Assembly (NCBI GenBank): GCA_029557895.1
Contig: JAKQHT010000009.1
Span: 69,108-110,811, forward strand
Reading direction: 5' to 3'
DNA from: Bacteroidota bacterium
GTDB lineage: Bacteria > Bacteroidota > Bacteroidia > Flavobacteriales > Flavobacteriaceae
Length of the DNA stretch: 41,704 nt
Part shown: one piece after another, positions 7,053 through 16,568 of the stretch
Numbering within the stretch: the first letter of the stretch is position 1
Layout: every line of letters begins with the position of its first letter
Notes under the pieces: model-generated
Told to the model about the DNA's origin: nothing
Seen by the model: the letters and a program-made list of their open reading frames with translations, nothing else
The model's database searches: none
Position numbers and translations under genes: made by a program

Positions 7053-9194
7053 TTATTCCATCAACACCTCCAATATCTTAATCGCAGCTTCGGAAATCTT
7101 TGTTCCGGGACCAAAGACAGCTACTGCTCCCGAATCAAACAGATACTGATAATCTTGTGCGGGAATTACTCCTCCAACAATTACCATAATATCCTCACGT
7201 CCGTATTTTTTAAGTTCTTCGATAACTTGTGGAACAAGTGTTTTGTGTCCTGCTGCAAGTGAAGAAACTCCTAAAATATGAACATCATTTTCAACGGCTT
7301 GTTTTGCTGCTTCCTGTGGTGTTTGGAAAAGTGGTCCGATATCCACATCAAAACCAACATCTGCATATCCTGTAGCTACTACTTTAGCTCCACGATCGTG
7401 TCCGTCTTGTCCCATTTTTGCAATCATAATACGAGGTCTTCGACCTTCTTTTTTTGCAAATTCGTCTGCTAACTGCTTTGCTTTTTCAAAGCTTTCGTCA
7501 TTTTTGATTTCTTTACTATACACTCCGCTAAAACTTCTGATTTGTGCTTTATATCTTCCGAAGACACTTTCCATTGCATCACTGATTTCTCCAAGTGTTG
7601 CCCTGTGTCGTGCTGCATCTACAGCTAATTCCAAAAGGTTTTCGTTGCCTGTTTTGGCAGCTTCCGTAATTCTGTCCAAACATTCTTTTACTTTGGTATT
7701 ATCACGAGTCGCTTTTATCTGATTCAGCCTTTCGATTTGCTGTTTGCGAACTGTCTGATTATCCACTTCCAAAATATGAAGCGGGTCTTCTTTTTCCAAT
7801 CGGTATTTATTTACTCCTACGATTATATCCTGTCCACTATCAATTCTTGCTTGTTTTCGAGCTGCAGCTTCTTCGATTCGGAGTTTCGGAATCCCTGCTT
7901 CAATAGCTTTTGTCATTCCTCCTAGTTCTTCTACTTCCTGAATAAGCATCCAAGCTCTATCTGCAATTTCTTTTGTCAGACTTTCTACATAATAACTTCC
8001 AGCCCAAGGATCAACGGTTTTCGTAATTTTGGTTTCTTCCTGAATGTAAATTTGTGTATTTCTTGCGATTCGAGCTGAAAAATCCGTTGGAAGAGCAATC
8101 GCTTCATCAAGTGCATTTGTGTGTAGAGATTGTGTTCCTCCAAGTGCTGCTCCCATTGCTTCGATAGCTGTTCGAGCTACGTTATTAAAAGGATCTTGCT
8201 CTGTCAAACTCCAACCTGATGTCTGACAATGCGTACGTAAAGCCAATGATTTTTCGTCTTTCGGGTTGAATTGTGTTAGCAATTTAGCCCACAACATTCT
8301 TCCTGCACGCATTTTGGCAATTTCCATAAAATGGTTCATTCCGATAGCCCAAAAGAATGACAAACGAGGAGCAAATTTATCAATATCCATTCCTGCTGCC
8401 AATCCTGTTCTGACATATTCTAATCCGTCTGCTAGCGTGTAAGCCAACTCAATATCGTTCGTTCCTCCCGCTTCCTGAATGTGATAACCCGAAATAGAAA
8501 TCGAGTTGAATTTAGGCATATACTTACTCGTGTATTCAAAAATATCAGCAATGATTTTCATCGATGGTGTAGGAGGATAGATGTAGGTATTTCTAACCAT
8601 AAACTCTTTCAGAATGTCATTTTGAATGGTTCCTGAAAGTAATTTTTTATCTACTCCTTGCTCTTCTGCTGCTACGATATAAAAAGCCATAATTGGGAGA
8701 ACAGCTCCGTTCATTGTCATCGAAACCGACATTTCCCCCAAAGGAATTTGGTCAAAAAGGATTTTCATATCCTCAACCGAGTCAATGGCAACTCCCGCTT
8801 TTCCGACATCTCCCACAACTCGTTCGTGGTCGGAATCATAGCCTCTGTGTGTAGCTAAATCAAAAGCAACCGAAAGGCCTTTTTGCCCTGCAGCTAAATT
8901 TCGTCTGTAAAAAGCATTACTTTCTTCAGCTGTCGAAAATCCTGCATATTGACGGATTGTCCAAGGTCTGCGTACGTACATCGTAGAATATGGACCTCTT
9001 AAATTTGGAGCAAAACCAGCTGCAAATCCTAAATGTTCCAAGTCTTCCAAATCCTTTTCAGAATACGATTGTTTTACTTCAATTCCTTCAGCTGTTAAGA
9101 AGTTTTGAGTATTGTCCTTCGACAAGCTCAGGATGACTGACTGTTGAGTTTTTGATTGCTCTAACGTAATATGTTGAATGTTTTTTCTGCTCAT
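7053..9194 (-). CDS. scpA: Methylmalonyl-CoA mutase large (catalytic) subunit
   Basis: The 713-residue protein converts (R)-methylmalonyl-CoA to succinyl-CoA using adenosylcobalamin, in propionate and odd-chain degradation. The TIM-barrel part (about 45-560) has [20 protein letters not shown], the CoA/active-site region [17 protein letters not shown], and [20 protein letters not shown]. The C-terminal cobalamin domain has [10 protein letters not shown] (cobalt-ligand His about 599), [11 protein letters not shown] and GGVIPAQDY. Length and motifs are complete. The mutase small subunit, usually adjacent in heterodimeric systems, is not in this window. Residues 20-27 (VILSLSKD) come from a repeat inserted in frame. 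The start overlaps the small upstream gene by 4 bp. Confidence 0.95.
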   Translation of the reverse strand: MSRKNIQHITLEQSKTQQSVILSLSKDNTQNFLTAEGIEVKQSYSEKDLEDLEHLGFAAGFAPNLRGPYSTMYVRRPWTIRQYAGFSTAEESNAFYRRNLAAGQKGLSVAFDLATHRGYDSDHERVVGDVGKAGVAIDSVEDMKILFDQIPLGEMSVSMTMNGAVLPIMAFYIVAAEEQGVDKKLLSGTIQNDILKEFMVRNTYIYPPTPSMKIIADIFEYTSKYMPKFNSISISGYHIQEAGGTNDIELAYTLADGLEYVRTGLAAGMDIDKFAPRLSFFWAIGMNHFMEIAKMRAGRMLWAKLLTQFNPKDEKSLALRTHCQTSGWSLTEQDPFNNVARTAIEAMGAALGGTQSLHTNALDEAIALPTDFSARIARNTQIYIQEETKITKTVDPWAGSYYVESLTKEIADRAWMLIQEVEELGGMTKAIEAGIPKLRIEEAAARKQARIDSGQDIIVGVNKYRLEKEDPLHILEVDNQTVRKQQIERLNQIKATRDNTKVKECLDRITEAAKTGNENLLELAVDAARHRATLGEISDAMESVFGRYKAQIRSFSGVYSKEIKNDESFEKAKQLADEFAKKEGRRPRIMIAKMGQDGHDRGAKVVATGYADVGFDVDIGPLFQTPQEAAKQAVENDVHILGVSSLAAGHKTLVPQVIEELKKYGREDIMVIVGGVIPAQDYQYLFDSGAVAVFGPGTKISEAAIKILEVLME
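9114..9137 (-). repeat. Dispersed REP-like repeat inside the mutase coding sequence
   Basis: The plus-strand core TTCGACAAGCTCAGGATGAC belongs, as far as I remember, to a repeat scattered through many Flavobacteriaceae genomes. Here it falls in frame as exactly eight codons (V-I-L-S-L-S-K-D) in the poorly conserved N-terminal extension, before the catalytic barrel. Confidence 0.7.
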
Positions 9195-9454
9195 TGTTGT
9201 TGTCTTGTCTTAATTTTTCCTGCTGACCAAAATATAAAATCCAACTTTTTCATTTTGGATAATTTATTGTTTTTAAATGTTTGATCAAAACATTCTATTG
9301 TTTTCGGAATAAAATTTAATTCGTCTATCTGTTCGTATGCTTTTTTGATTTCTTCAAACTGTTCTGAATATCTTTTTAACTTAAAATCAAATTCTTTTTG
9401 ATAAGGTCTTGCAAAAGAAAACATTTTTGCAACTTCACTTTCATAAATAGGCAT
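9191..9454 (-). CDS. Small hypothetical protein upstream of methylmalonyl-CoA mutase
   Basis: An 87-residue charged protein of no family I recognise: helical throughout ([32 protein letters not shown]) with a basic end ([20 protein letters not shown]) and no signal peptide. I chose the ATG at 9454; an upstream TTG at 9502 would add 16 residues with little support. Its stop overlaps the mutase start by 4 bp, so the two genes are likely co-translated. Whether it helps the mutase or is a chance neighbour cannot be told. Confidence 0.6.
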   Translation of the reverse strand: MPIYESEVAKMFSFARPYQKEFDFKLKRYSEQFEEIKKAYEQIDELNFIPKTIECFDQTFKNNKLSKMKKLDFIFWSAGKIKTRQQQ

Positions 9455-9595
9455 TGAGTCATGATACACTTTTATTGGATTTATTAACAGGGTAATATAC
9501 AAAAAATATCACTGTGTCAATCACTCGTTTTTTAAATGATTGGCAATCAAATGCATCATGAAAATAGTGTGACAAACCAGTACGTTAATTAATGA

Positions 9596-10738
9596 CTAAT
9601 TGTTTTCAAAAACTTCAAACACTGGTAGTGCTTTGTGTTCAAAGTCAAACACGCACTGGTTTTCCCAGGCGCTTCCCCCGGTGGAAGTGGTGCCGTTGCC
9701 ATCAAAGGCTACCCAATCTGGTGCCCAATAGCAAAAACCGATCCCACGGTTGTTGGGAATGTTTTTTATGATGTTGGTCAACCGTTCAAAATAAGCCTTT
9801 TGGCCAGCTGGCGTTGCAGGAAATTCGCTCAATATCTGGCTTGTGTTTCCAATGTAGTTTGTGGCGTTGTCATCCCACTCCAGAGTAAAAGGATAAGCGA
9901 CTTCGGCCAATAGGATGTCTTTGTCGAAAGTTGTGGCCAGTTGGTTCATTTTGGATTGTACGACCGATAAGTTGTGTGTTTGAAATTGAGGATAGTATGA
10001 TAAGCCGATAATGTCGAAATCCAGATTGAAATCTTTGATTTCATTAAAAAAGTAAATGGCATTTTCTACGCTCGAATGGTGGAGCATGATTTTTACTTGG
10101 TCTTGTGTGTCCACCTCTCGGATCGCTCTAATGGCTTCGTTCACCAGAGTGGCATAGTTGGGCCAATTGTCTGAAAATGCATCCCATACACGCCCATAGT
10201 CCCATAAAAAACCACTGTCGGTCTCGTTGCCGATCTGTATGATTTTTGGCAAAGTGTTTTGGGTTTTGAGTTGTTGCACGACATTTTTTGTGTAAAGATA
10301 AACTTCTGATTTAACTTGCTCAAATGTAAGTAATTGCCAGCTTAAGGGTGGTGTTTGCTGTCCAGGGTCGGCCCAAGAATCGGAGTAGTGGATATCCAGA
10401 AAAACGTCCATGCCTTTTGCTTTAACGCGTTGTGAATATGCTTTGACAGCATCCAGGCCGTTCAGGCCATTGACAGGAGTATGCCATAGTCGCAAGCGAA
10501 CCAGGTTTGTGCCTCTATCTGCTACGTAATCGAGTAATTCTATGGGATTGCCGTTGGGATCCTTATAGGTTACGTTGTAATTTTCAAGCTCTGGCTGAAA
10601 CGATAAATCCATACCTTTGCAAAAATATGCACTCGGATCCGGGTCTGGGTCTGGGCTTTGCCCCGAATCATCACTTCCGCTGCAACCCAAGCTGAAACAA
10701 GATATCAGTAAAAAGACGTATTGCAATGTTTTTTTCAT
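9596..10738 (-). CDS. GH53 arabinogalactan endo-beta-1,4-galactanase, lipoprotein
   Basis: A 380-residue enzyme that cleaves beta-1,4-galactan side chains of pectin. A lipoprotein signal ends FSLGC (Cys19), followed by SGSDDS, an acidic stretch like the surface-export signals of Flavobacterium lipoproteins, and a DPDPDP linker. The (beta/alpha)8 barrel starts near FCKGMDLSF. GH53 marks are RLRLWHTPVNG, DVFLDIHYSDSWADPGQQ, the acid/base Glu172 in IQIGNETDSG and the likely nucleophile Glu279 in LLAEVAYP. The end GIGFCYWAPDW is also typical. It is a single gene with its own promoter, divergent from argS. No SusC/SusD pair lies beside it, so this is not a full polysaccharide-utilisation locus here. 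Confidence 0.93.
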   Translation of the reverse strand: MKKTLQYVFLLISCFSLGCSGSDDSGQSPDPDPDPSAYFCKGMDLSFQPELENYNVTYKDPNGNPIELLDYVADRGTNLVRLRLWHTPVNGLNGLDAVKAYSQRVKAKGMDVFLDIHYSDSWADPGQQTPPLSWQLLTFEQVKSEVYLYTKNVVQQLKTQNTLPKIIQIGNETDSGFLWDYGRVWDAFSDNWPNYATLVNEAIRAIREVDTQDQVKIMLHHSSVENAIYFFNEIKDFNLDFDIIGLSYYPQFQTHNLSVVQSKMNQLATTFDKDILLAEVAYPFTLEWDDNATNYIGNTSQILSEFPATPAGQKAYFERLTNIIKNIPNNRGIGFCYWAPDWVAFDGNGTTSTGGSAWENQCVFDFEHKALPVFEVFENN

Positions 10739-10770
10739 GGTAATGGTAAATGGGAAATTGAGTCAAACTT

Positions 10771-10801
10771 CAAACTTATGATAAAAAAGCTATCTTTGCA
10801 A
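10771..10801 (-). promoter_or_regulatory. Promoter of the GH53 gene
   Basis: On the minus strand TTG (10801-10799), 20 bp, then TAAGTTTG (10778-10771) gives a full Bacteroidetes promoter, 32 bp before the ATG. It overlaps the argS element on the opposite strand, so the two genes may compete for polymerase. Confidence 0.65.
10791..10798 (+). promoter_or_regulatory. -7 element of argS
   Basis: TATCTTTG matches TAnnTTTG exactly, 23 bp before the argS ATG. No clear -33 TTG at the usual distance. Confidence 0.55.
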
Positions 10802-10821
10802 CCTTAAATTATTCAGTGTCG

Positions 10822-12603
10822 ATGAACCTCGAAACAATCTTGTCAAAATATGCGCAAAAGGCAGTAAAATCGCTCTATGGTGTCGAATGTGATACGTTCG
10901 AATTTCAGGTCACCCGTAAGGAATTTGAAGGCGATATCACGCTTGTGGTTTTTCCATTGTTAAAATACATCAAGGACAATCCTGTGGCAATCGGGCAAAA
11001 AATAGGCGATTATTTTGTTGATAATGCCGATGTTGTAAAAGGATACAACGTTATCAAGGGTTTTTTGAACATCGAGATACACAATTCTTATTATCTTGAT
11101 GGGTTTAACAAGATTAAGGACGATCAACAGTTTGGAATTTCCTCCAAAAACAAAGGCCAAAAAGCCGTCATGGTCGAGTATGCATCGCCCAACACCAACA
11201 AGCCTTTGCATTTGGGACATATCAGAAATGTGCTTTTGGGCTATTCGGTAGCTCAAATCTTGAAAGCATCAGGAAAAAAAGTATATAAAACACAGGTTAT
11301 CAATGATAGAGGGATCCATATCTGCAAATCAATGCTGGCTTGGCAAAAGTTCGGAAACGGAGAAACGCCACAAACTACCGGGTTAAAAGGCGACAAACTG
11401 GTCGGAAACTATTATGTGGCCTTCGACAAGGAATACAAGCATCAGATCAACGAACTAATTTCTAAAGGAAAATCTGAAGAGGAGGCAAAAAAACAGGCGC
11501 CAATTATTTTGGAAGCCCAACAAATGCTTTTGGATTGGGAAGCAGGAAATCCCGAAGTATTGGAGCTTTGGAACAAAATGAACACGTGGGTCTATGATGG
11601 ATTTGACGTTACATACAAAAACATTGGCGTTGATTTTGATTGTAATTACTACGAAAGCAACACGTATCTTCTCGGAAAAGACGTTGTTGAAGACGGGCTT
11701 TCCAAAGGCGTTTTCTACAAAAAACCCGATAATTCGGTTTGGATTGATTTGACAGACGAGGGATTGGACGAAAAATTAGTGCTTCGTTCGGACGGAACCT
11801 CGGTTTATATAACACAGGACATCGGAACAGCCATTCAACGCGTAAATGATTATCCCGATGTAAACGGGATGGTTTATACCGTTGGAAACGAACAGGATTA
11901 CCACTTCAAAGTCTTATTTTTGATTTTGAAAAAATTGGGGTATTCTTGGGCGGAAAATCTGTATCATTTGTCTTATGGAATGGTTGATTTACCTTCTGGA
12001 AAAATGAAATCACGTGAAGGAACGGTTGTCGATGCAGACGATTTGATAGCAGATATGTCACGGACCGCCGCAGAGATTTCAGAAGAATTGGGCAAACTCG
12101 AGGGTTATTCCGAAACTGAAAAGCAGGAACTTTACAAAACCATTGGTCTTGGTGCGCTAAAGTATTTCATTCTGAAAGTAGACCCCAAAAAGCGCATCTT
12201 GTTCGATCCGAGGGAATCCATAGATTTTCAAGGAAATACCGGGCCATTTATCCAATATACCTATGCTAGGGTGCAATCCATTTTGCGAAAATCGAATATT
12301 GAGCCTGGAGGGACAATCGATTTGGACTACGTGTTGCTCGACAAGGAAAAAGAACTAATAAAATTACTGTTTTACTTTCCGGAAGTAGTTCAAAATGCTG
12401 CAGAAAACTATAGCCCCGCATTGATAGCCAATTATACTTACGATTTGGTCAAGGAGTTCAATTCGTTTTACCAAAGCATTCCTATTTTGGCAGCCGATAC
12501 CGACGCACAAAAGGATTTCAGGGTACAATTGTCCCGTGCGGTGGCCTATGCCATCAAGAACGCATTTGCCATGCTCGGCATTGTTGTCCCGGATCGCATG
12601 TGA
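10822..12603 (+). CDS. argS: Arginyl-tRNA synthetase
   Basis: A 593-residue class I synthetase charging tRNA-Arg. An N-terminal additional domain contains RKEFEGDITLVVFPLLKYI. The catalytic core has SPNTNKPLHLGHIRN (HIGH motif as HLGH) and GKMKSREGTVVDAD (KMSKS-like). The C-terminal DALR anticodon-binding domain has NTGPFIQYTYARVQSI and ends in PDRM as usual. I took the ATG at 10822 rather than the GTG two codons earlier, since MNLETILSKYAQKAVKSL fits the family. The stop lies 3 bp from the stop of the convergent receptor gene, with no room for a terminator. Confidence 0.97.
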   Translation: MNLETILSKYAQKAVKSLYGVECDTFEFQVTRKEFEGDITLVVFPLLKYIKDNPVAIGQKIGDYFVDNADVVKGYNVIKGFLNIEIHNSYYLDGFNKIKDDQQFGISSKNKGQKAVMVEYASPNTNKPLHLGHIRNVLLGYSVAQILKASGKKVYKTQVINDRGIHICKSMLAWQKFGNGETPQTTGLKGDKLVGNYYVAFDKEYKHQINELISKGKSEEEAKKQAPIILEAQQMLLDWEAGNPEVLELWNKMNTWVYDGFDVTYKNIGVDFDCNYYESNTYLLGKDVVEDGLSKGVFYKKPDNSVWIDLTDEGLDEKLVLRSDGTSVYITQDIGTAIQRVNDYPDVNGMVYTVGNEQDYHFKVLFLILKKLGYSWAENLYHLSYGMVDLPSGKMKSREGTVVDADDLIADMSRTAAEISEELGKLEGYSETEKQELYKTIGLGALKYFILKVDPKKRILFDPRESIDFQGNTGPFIQYTYARVQSILRKSNIEPGGTIDLDYVLLDKEKELIKLLFYFPEVVQNAAENYSPALIANYTYDLVKEFNSFYQSIPILAADTDAQKDFRVQLSRAVAYAIKNAFAMLGIVVPDRM

Positions 12604-12606
12604 TAA

Positions 12607-14916
12607 TCAAAATAGCACCCTAAAACTCATGTTTGGAGTGATGCCCAGAGCTCTATGGGTGATGCTCACGATGTCATTTTCGTTGTTGAGGATGTAATGC
12701 CTGCCCAGAATATTGTTTCTGTTAAATACATTCCAAATCGAAGTGCCAAAAATGCCTTTGGCGCGTTTTGAAATTGCAAATTGATAGGTCATAGAGATAT
12801 CGATTCGTAAATATTCGGACAGGTGTTCAGCGTTAGGTTGTTCGTATTCAATTGCAACTTCATTTGGTTGATTTACAGATGGTTTTGTGTATGGAATCCC
12901 GGAACGGTAATTGATGCCCAAGGCAATTTTGAAAGGGTCGGGGCTGTAAGTACATGCAATTGTTGCCGAATGTCGAAACTCAACATTGTTTGGGAAAGCA
13001 TGACCATTGTTAAGTGTTTCAAAACGGTAGTCATTGACGCTGTACGAATAACTTACCCATGAACCAAATTTCCCAAACTGACGATTGGCAAGCAAATCGA
13101 TGCCTTTGGTTTGATAACTGCCAACGGCATCAACAAACTGGTATTGGTTCCTGAAGCCTTGGCCGCCACTTGTAATCCCCCGGACATCTTTTATGAAAGT
13201 TTCTGCACCCAAAAGCAGTTTGTTTTTGTCATAATAAATCCCAATTGACGCCTGCTTGCTCTCTATGATAGGTACCAGGTCGCCGTCAGAAAGTACCCAT
13301 CGCTTATTTTCGATTCCCAAAAAATCATGTTGCAGACCGATGTTCTGCGAAATGGTCTGGCTCTTGAGTTCTGCCAAAAATTCGAGCCTAAAGGTGTTGT
13401 CAAATTTATGGCTGACCGCAATTCTTGGTTCTGTGAATATTTCGCCGAGTTTGTTCATGTAATTGATACGCAACCCGATACGCGCATACGTGTTTTGGTT
13501 TTCCGAAGTAAATTCTGCTTCACCATAGATGGCATGGTTGCGCCCAATGTGCCTGTTATAATTTGTGTATGTTAGATTGGCCAGTGCTTCAGAGTTTATC
13601 ACGCTCACTTCATTGAACTGGTAGCCGCTATGTAATTTTAAATTGCTGTCAATGTGATTGGTAATATTGAGCTTTAGGCCCATGTCCTTGACCTTGTTCT
13701 GTTGGTCAAGTATAAAGCCGTCCAAGAGGTTAACGTTCGTTGCATCCAGGCTGTAATCGGACAGATAGACTTGGGCGGTAGTGGTAATGGTTCTGCTCCA
13801 GTATTTTAGGTATTGAATGCCGGCAGCAAGATTTTTTTGTGCCAAATTGCTATTAAGGGTTTCAACTGTGGCACCATTGATCAATGATTCATCATATTCC
13901 AGTTTGTTGTTGATGCTTGCAAGATTGACCCTAAATTGGTCCGAAGGTGTAGCATCGTACAAAAGTTTGGCGGAAACATCATAAAAATAGAAGGTTTCAT
14001 TGCCGCTATAACTATTGTTCGACTGTCCGCTGATCAAATCAGAATCCTCAAAGGAACGTTTGCGGTATTGGTCATAGGTGGGTGTATAGACAAGATCGGT
14101 GATTGAACGCCTTGCGGCTACCTGCAATTCTGTTTTTTTTGAAATGGGAATTTTTGAGAACCCTCCGGCACTCAAGAGGTTGAAACCCGCACCTGCCTTA
14201 AAGTCTTGGTCAAGGGCATTGGGCTGTTGTATGTCAATGACGCTCGATACGCCATCACCATATTTTGCACTAGTGCCGTTTTTTGACACGTCAACTTTGT
14301 TGGTAAGGTATGGGTTATAGGCGGACACAAGCCCGAAGAAATGTCCTGACTGGTACATTCTGATACCATCCCAAAGCATCAGGTTTTGGTCGGGAGTTCC
14401 ACCGCGCACATTGATGTTGGATGCGGTTTCGTCAGCGCTCAAAACTCCCGGTAGTGCTTGTATGGATTGCAACACGTCCGGTTCGGTCAATCCCGGAAGT
14501 ATCCCGAATTTGTCGTTTTCAATAGAAATCTTGCCATCGTTCTTTTTTGAGATGCCTTGTGTCAGATAGTTCAGGATGACCACCTCTTCCAGTCTTTGTA
14601 CAATCAAATCGCTGAAAGGGTTGCTGCGTATGCTGATCACAATACTTTTTTGGTCTATGTTGATGAAATCGAGATTGGTTTGGGCAGAAAGGTCGTTGAG
14701 CACTTTTTCAAGTGGAGTATTGTCAATGTCTGGTAAGTACACTGTTTTTCCTTCAATGGCTTGGTCCAGATACGTGAAATGAATATCAAAATGGGTTTCA
14801 ATGGTTTTTAAAAGTTCAGCCAATGGCATTTTTTCGTTTGGATTCTGGGGGAATACCAAAAGTATGTTTGAACAAACAACCAATAAAACTAAAATGGATA
14901 ATCTAAAGTTTGCCAC
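12607..14916 (-). CDS. STN-domain TonB-dependent outer membrane receptor (FecA-like)
   Basis: About 769 residues. A signal peptide (RLSILVLLVVCSNILLVFPQ) is followed by an STN domain at about 30-100 (MPLAELLKTIETHFDIHFTY, LNDLSAQTNLDFINIDQKSI), which talks to FecR, then the plug (ETASNINVRGGTPDQNLMLW, KYGDGVSSVIDI) and a 22-strand-type barrel ending in F (NMSFRVLF). It lacks the extra N-terminal beta domain of SusC proteins and has no SusD partner, so a siderophore, haem or small ligand is as likely as a glycan; the substrate is unknown. Start: a GTG at 14916 overlaps fecR by 14 bp, while a TTG at 14928 is the alternative. No ATG precedes the signal peptide. Confidence 0.9.
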   Translation of the reverse strand: MANFRLSILVLLVVCSNILLVFPQNPNEKMPLAELLKTIETHFDIHFTYLDQAIEGKTVYLPDIDNTPLEKVLNDLSAQTNLDFINIDQKSIVISIRSNPFSDLIVQRLEEVVILNYLTQGISKKNDGKISIENDKFGILPGLTEPDVLQSIQALPGVLSADETASNINVRGGTPDQNLMLWDGIRMYQSGHFFGLVSAYNPYLTNKVDVSKNGTSAKYGDGVSSVIDIQQPNALDQDFKAGAGFNLLSAGGFSKIPISKKTELQVAARRSITDLVYTPTYDQYRKRSFEDSDLISGQSNNSYSGNETFYFYDVSAKLLYDATPSDQFRVNLASINNKLEYDESLINGATVETLNSNLAQKNLAAGIQYLKYWSRTITTTAQVYLSDYSLDATNVNLLDGFILDQQNKVKDMGLKLNITNHIDSNLKLHSGYQFNEVSVINSEALANLTYTNYNRHIGRNHAIYGEAEFTSENQNTYARIGLRINYMNKLGEIFTEPRIAVSHKFDNTFRLEFLAELKSQTISQNIGLQHDFLGIENKRWVLSDGDLVPIIESKQASIGIYYDKNKLLLGAETFIKDVRGITSGGQGFRNQYQFVDAVGSYQTKGIDLLANRQFGKFGSWVSYSYSVNDYRFETLNNGHAFPNNVEFRHSATIACTYSPDPFKIALGINYRSGIPYTKPSVNQPNEVAIEYEQPNAEHLSEYLRIDISMTYQFAISKRAKGIFGTSIWNVFNRNNILGRHYILNNENDIVSITHRALGITPNMSFRVLF

Positions 14917-15802
14917 GCTCCAACACAATCGTACGGTTTGTTTTGCTGTACGTCAGTTGCAGTGGTAAAGTTATGGATTTTAATGCGAGTTCGATATTGT
15001 CGTGGACAAAACTTCCGGTAAACCGCTGGGTGGTGTCTACCTCTTTTATGGCAAATGTCACGTCATACTGGCGTTCAAACTCTGCAAGGACTTCTGTGTA
15101 TGGGGCGCTTTTGAATGTACTGTTGCCATTGGTCCAAGACGGCTTTTTGGAGTGTTCTTTTTCGGTTGCAATCAAATTCCCATCTCTTATCAAAAAGTGG
15201 CTGCCCGGAAGTAGATCTATGTTGTGGTTTTTGTAATTGACTTTTACACGACCTTCATAACATACCACTTCAAAGCTGTTTTCACGTTGTTTCACATTGA
15301 ATTCAGTCCCAAGTACTTTGACCCATCCATTGCCCGAATGTACCGTAAAGGTAGATCCGCTCGCAACTTTAAAATAAGCTTCGCCCTCAAGCCAAACATC
15401 CCTTTTGCTTTCCCAAGTATTTGGATTAAAATTTAATGTAGATAGGGCATTGAGTTCAACCGATGATTTATCGGGTAAAACAACAAGTGTTTTTTGCCCC
15501 GTTAATGTACTTAACGTACTGTCCAAAGATTGATTGTAGCGGAACAGGACAAAACTTATCAGAAAAATCGCTGCAAGTCCCGCAGCATAGGGTAGCCATC
15601 GCTTTTTTGTATTTTTGTTTCCAATGCGTTCCAATACCTGTTTGAGTTCGGTGTCTGCATGGTATTCATCGGGCTTGAAACCGTTTAGTGCCGCATCCAT
15701 CTGCTCCAGTAAAGGATAGTCTTCGATTTTTTTGAAGGCTTCCAGTTCTTGAGCGTCGAGGTTGTGGTCGAGCCACTTTTGTATCAGTTGTTCTTTGTCC
15801 AT
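14903..15802 (-). CDS. FecR family anti-sigma factor (FecR plus DUF4974)
   Basis: A 299-residue inner-membrane signal relay. The short cytoplasmic N-terminal part (1-68) would hold the sigma factor. One membrane helix lies at about 69-87 (LPYAAGLAAIFLISFVLF). The periplasmic FecR domain (about 110-205) carries LPDKSSVELNALSTLNF, VWLEGEAYFKV and VLGTEFNVKQR, and the DUF4974 end (about 230-299) carries FKSAPYTEVLAEFERQYDVT. It receives the signal from the STN domain of the receptor encoded just downstream, whose start it overlaps. The sigma gene is 68 bp upstream, the standard order for this module. Confidence 0.93.
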   Translation of the reverse strand: MDKEQLIQKWLDHNLDAQELEAFKKIEDYPLLEQMDAALNGFKPDEYHADTELKQVLERIGNKNTKKRWLPYAAGLAAIFLISFVLFRYNQSLDSTLSTLTGQKTLVVLPDKSSVELNALSTLNFNPNTWESKRDVWLEGEAYFKVASGSTFTVHSGNGWVKVLGTEFNVKQRENSFEVVCYEGRVKVNYKNHNIDLLPGSHFLIRDGNLIATEKEHSKKPSWTNGNSTFKSAPYTEVLAEFERQYDVTFAIKEVDTTQRFTGSFVHDNIELALKSITLPLQLTYSKTNRTIVLERGKL

Positions 15803-15870
15803 AATTTGCTTGATAACTCTATAACAGTTTTGGGCGCTAAATTCCTACCCTAATTGTCTCAAATGCTGTT

Positions 15871-16386
15871 TTATAGGCCGTCAATGTCGTTTTTGAGCTG
15901 TTTTAATGCGCCATAAATTCGCTTTTCGACTGCTTTGGTCGAGATGTCCAAGATTTTGGCAATCTCTTTAAATCGCTTGCCTTCTACACGGTTCATTAAA
16001 AAAGCAACGCGCTGTGCCTCCGTAAGTTTGGCAATGGCCTTTTCCAGTTTTTGTCCAAATTCTTTTTCTTGGAACAAAAACTCCGGAGATTCGTCAGTGT
16101 GTTTTTTTGTTGGGGATTGCTGGTGTTTCCACACTACCTTTTGATGGGCATATTCGTTGAGCATCAAGTTGTTTGCAGTGGTAAACACAAAATTCTTGGC
16201 TTTATCGGGAGGTACTTTGGCGCAATTTTCCCAAAGCTTGATGAATGCTTCCTGAACCTTGTCCTTTGGGTTGAAGCCAGAGCCAAATTTATAGTACAGA
16301 TAATCATGGAGGTCTTTGGCGTATCTTTTGAACAATGCCGAAAAGAGACGCTCCTCACAAATATGGTCATGTAATGGTTTTTCCAT
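15871..16386 (-). CDS. ECF RNA polymerase sigma-70 factor (FecI-like)
   Basis: A 171-residue sigma factor with region 2 (FSALFKRYAKDLHDYLYYKF, DKVQEAFIKLWENC, NFVFTTANNLMLNEY) and region 4 (AIAKLTEAQRVAFLMNRVEG, FKEIAKILDISTKAVEKRIY). It would direct transcription of the receptor gene and perhaps its own operon when released by the FecR protein next door. The 182 bp upstream of it contain no clear TAnnTTTG element, so its own promoter is not resolved. Confidence 0.94.
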   Translation of the reverse strand: MEKPLHDHICEERLFSALFKRYAKDLHDYLYYKFGSGFNPKDKVQEAFIKLWENCAKVPPDKAKNFVFTTANNLMLNEYAHQKVVWKHQQSPTKKHTDESPEFLFQEKEFGQKLEKAIAKLTEAQRVAFLMNRVEGKRFKEIAKILDISTKAVEKRIYGALKQLKNDIDGL

Positions 16387-16568
16387 GATTTTCGGATGTG
16401 AATTTAAAAAAAAAATACATCCAAGAGGGAATTTTTGGTTAGGGTTGTTCCCACCTCAAAAAACGGTGATGCTTTTTAACAATTGATTTTTGCAGTGAAA
16501 AATCTTGATAGCTTGCTAATAACCAGTTAACATAAACTCAAGTAGGCTGCTACAAACATCGAACTAAA

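Noticed and set aside
10816..10821. GTG as the start of argS
   Set aside because: The ATG at 10822 gives the usual arginyl-tRNA synthetase N-terminus and better spacing from the TAnnTTTG element.
9596..16386. Possible polysaccharide-utilisation locus formed by GH53, TonB receptor, FecR and sigma factor
   Set aside because: No SusD is present, argS lies between GH53 and the receptor on the other strand, and the receptor lacks the SusC N-terminal extra domain. The two are treated as separate units.
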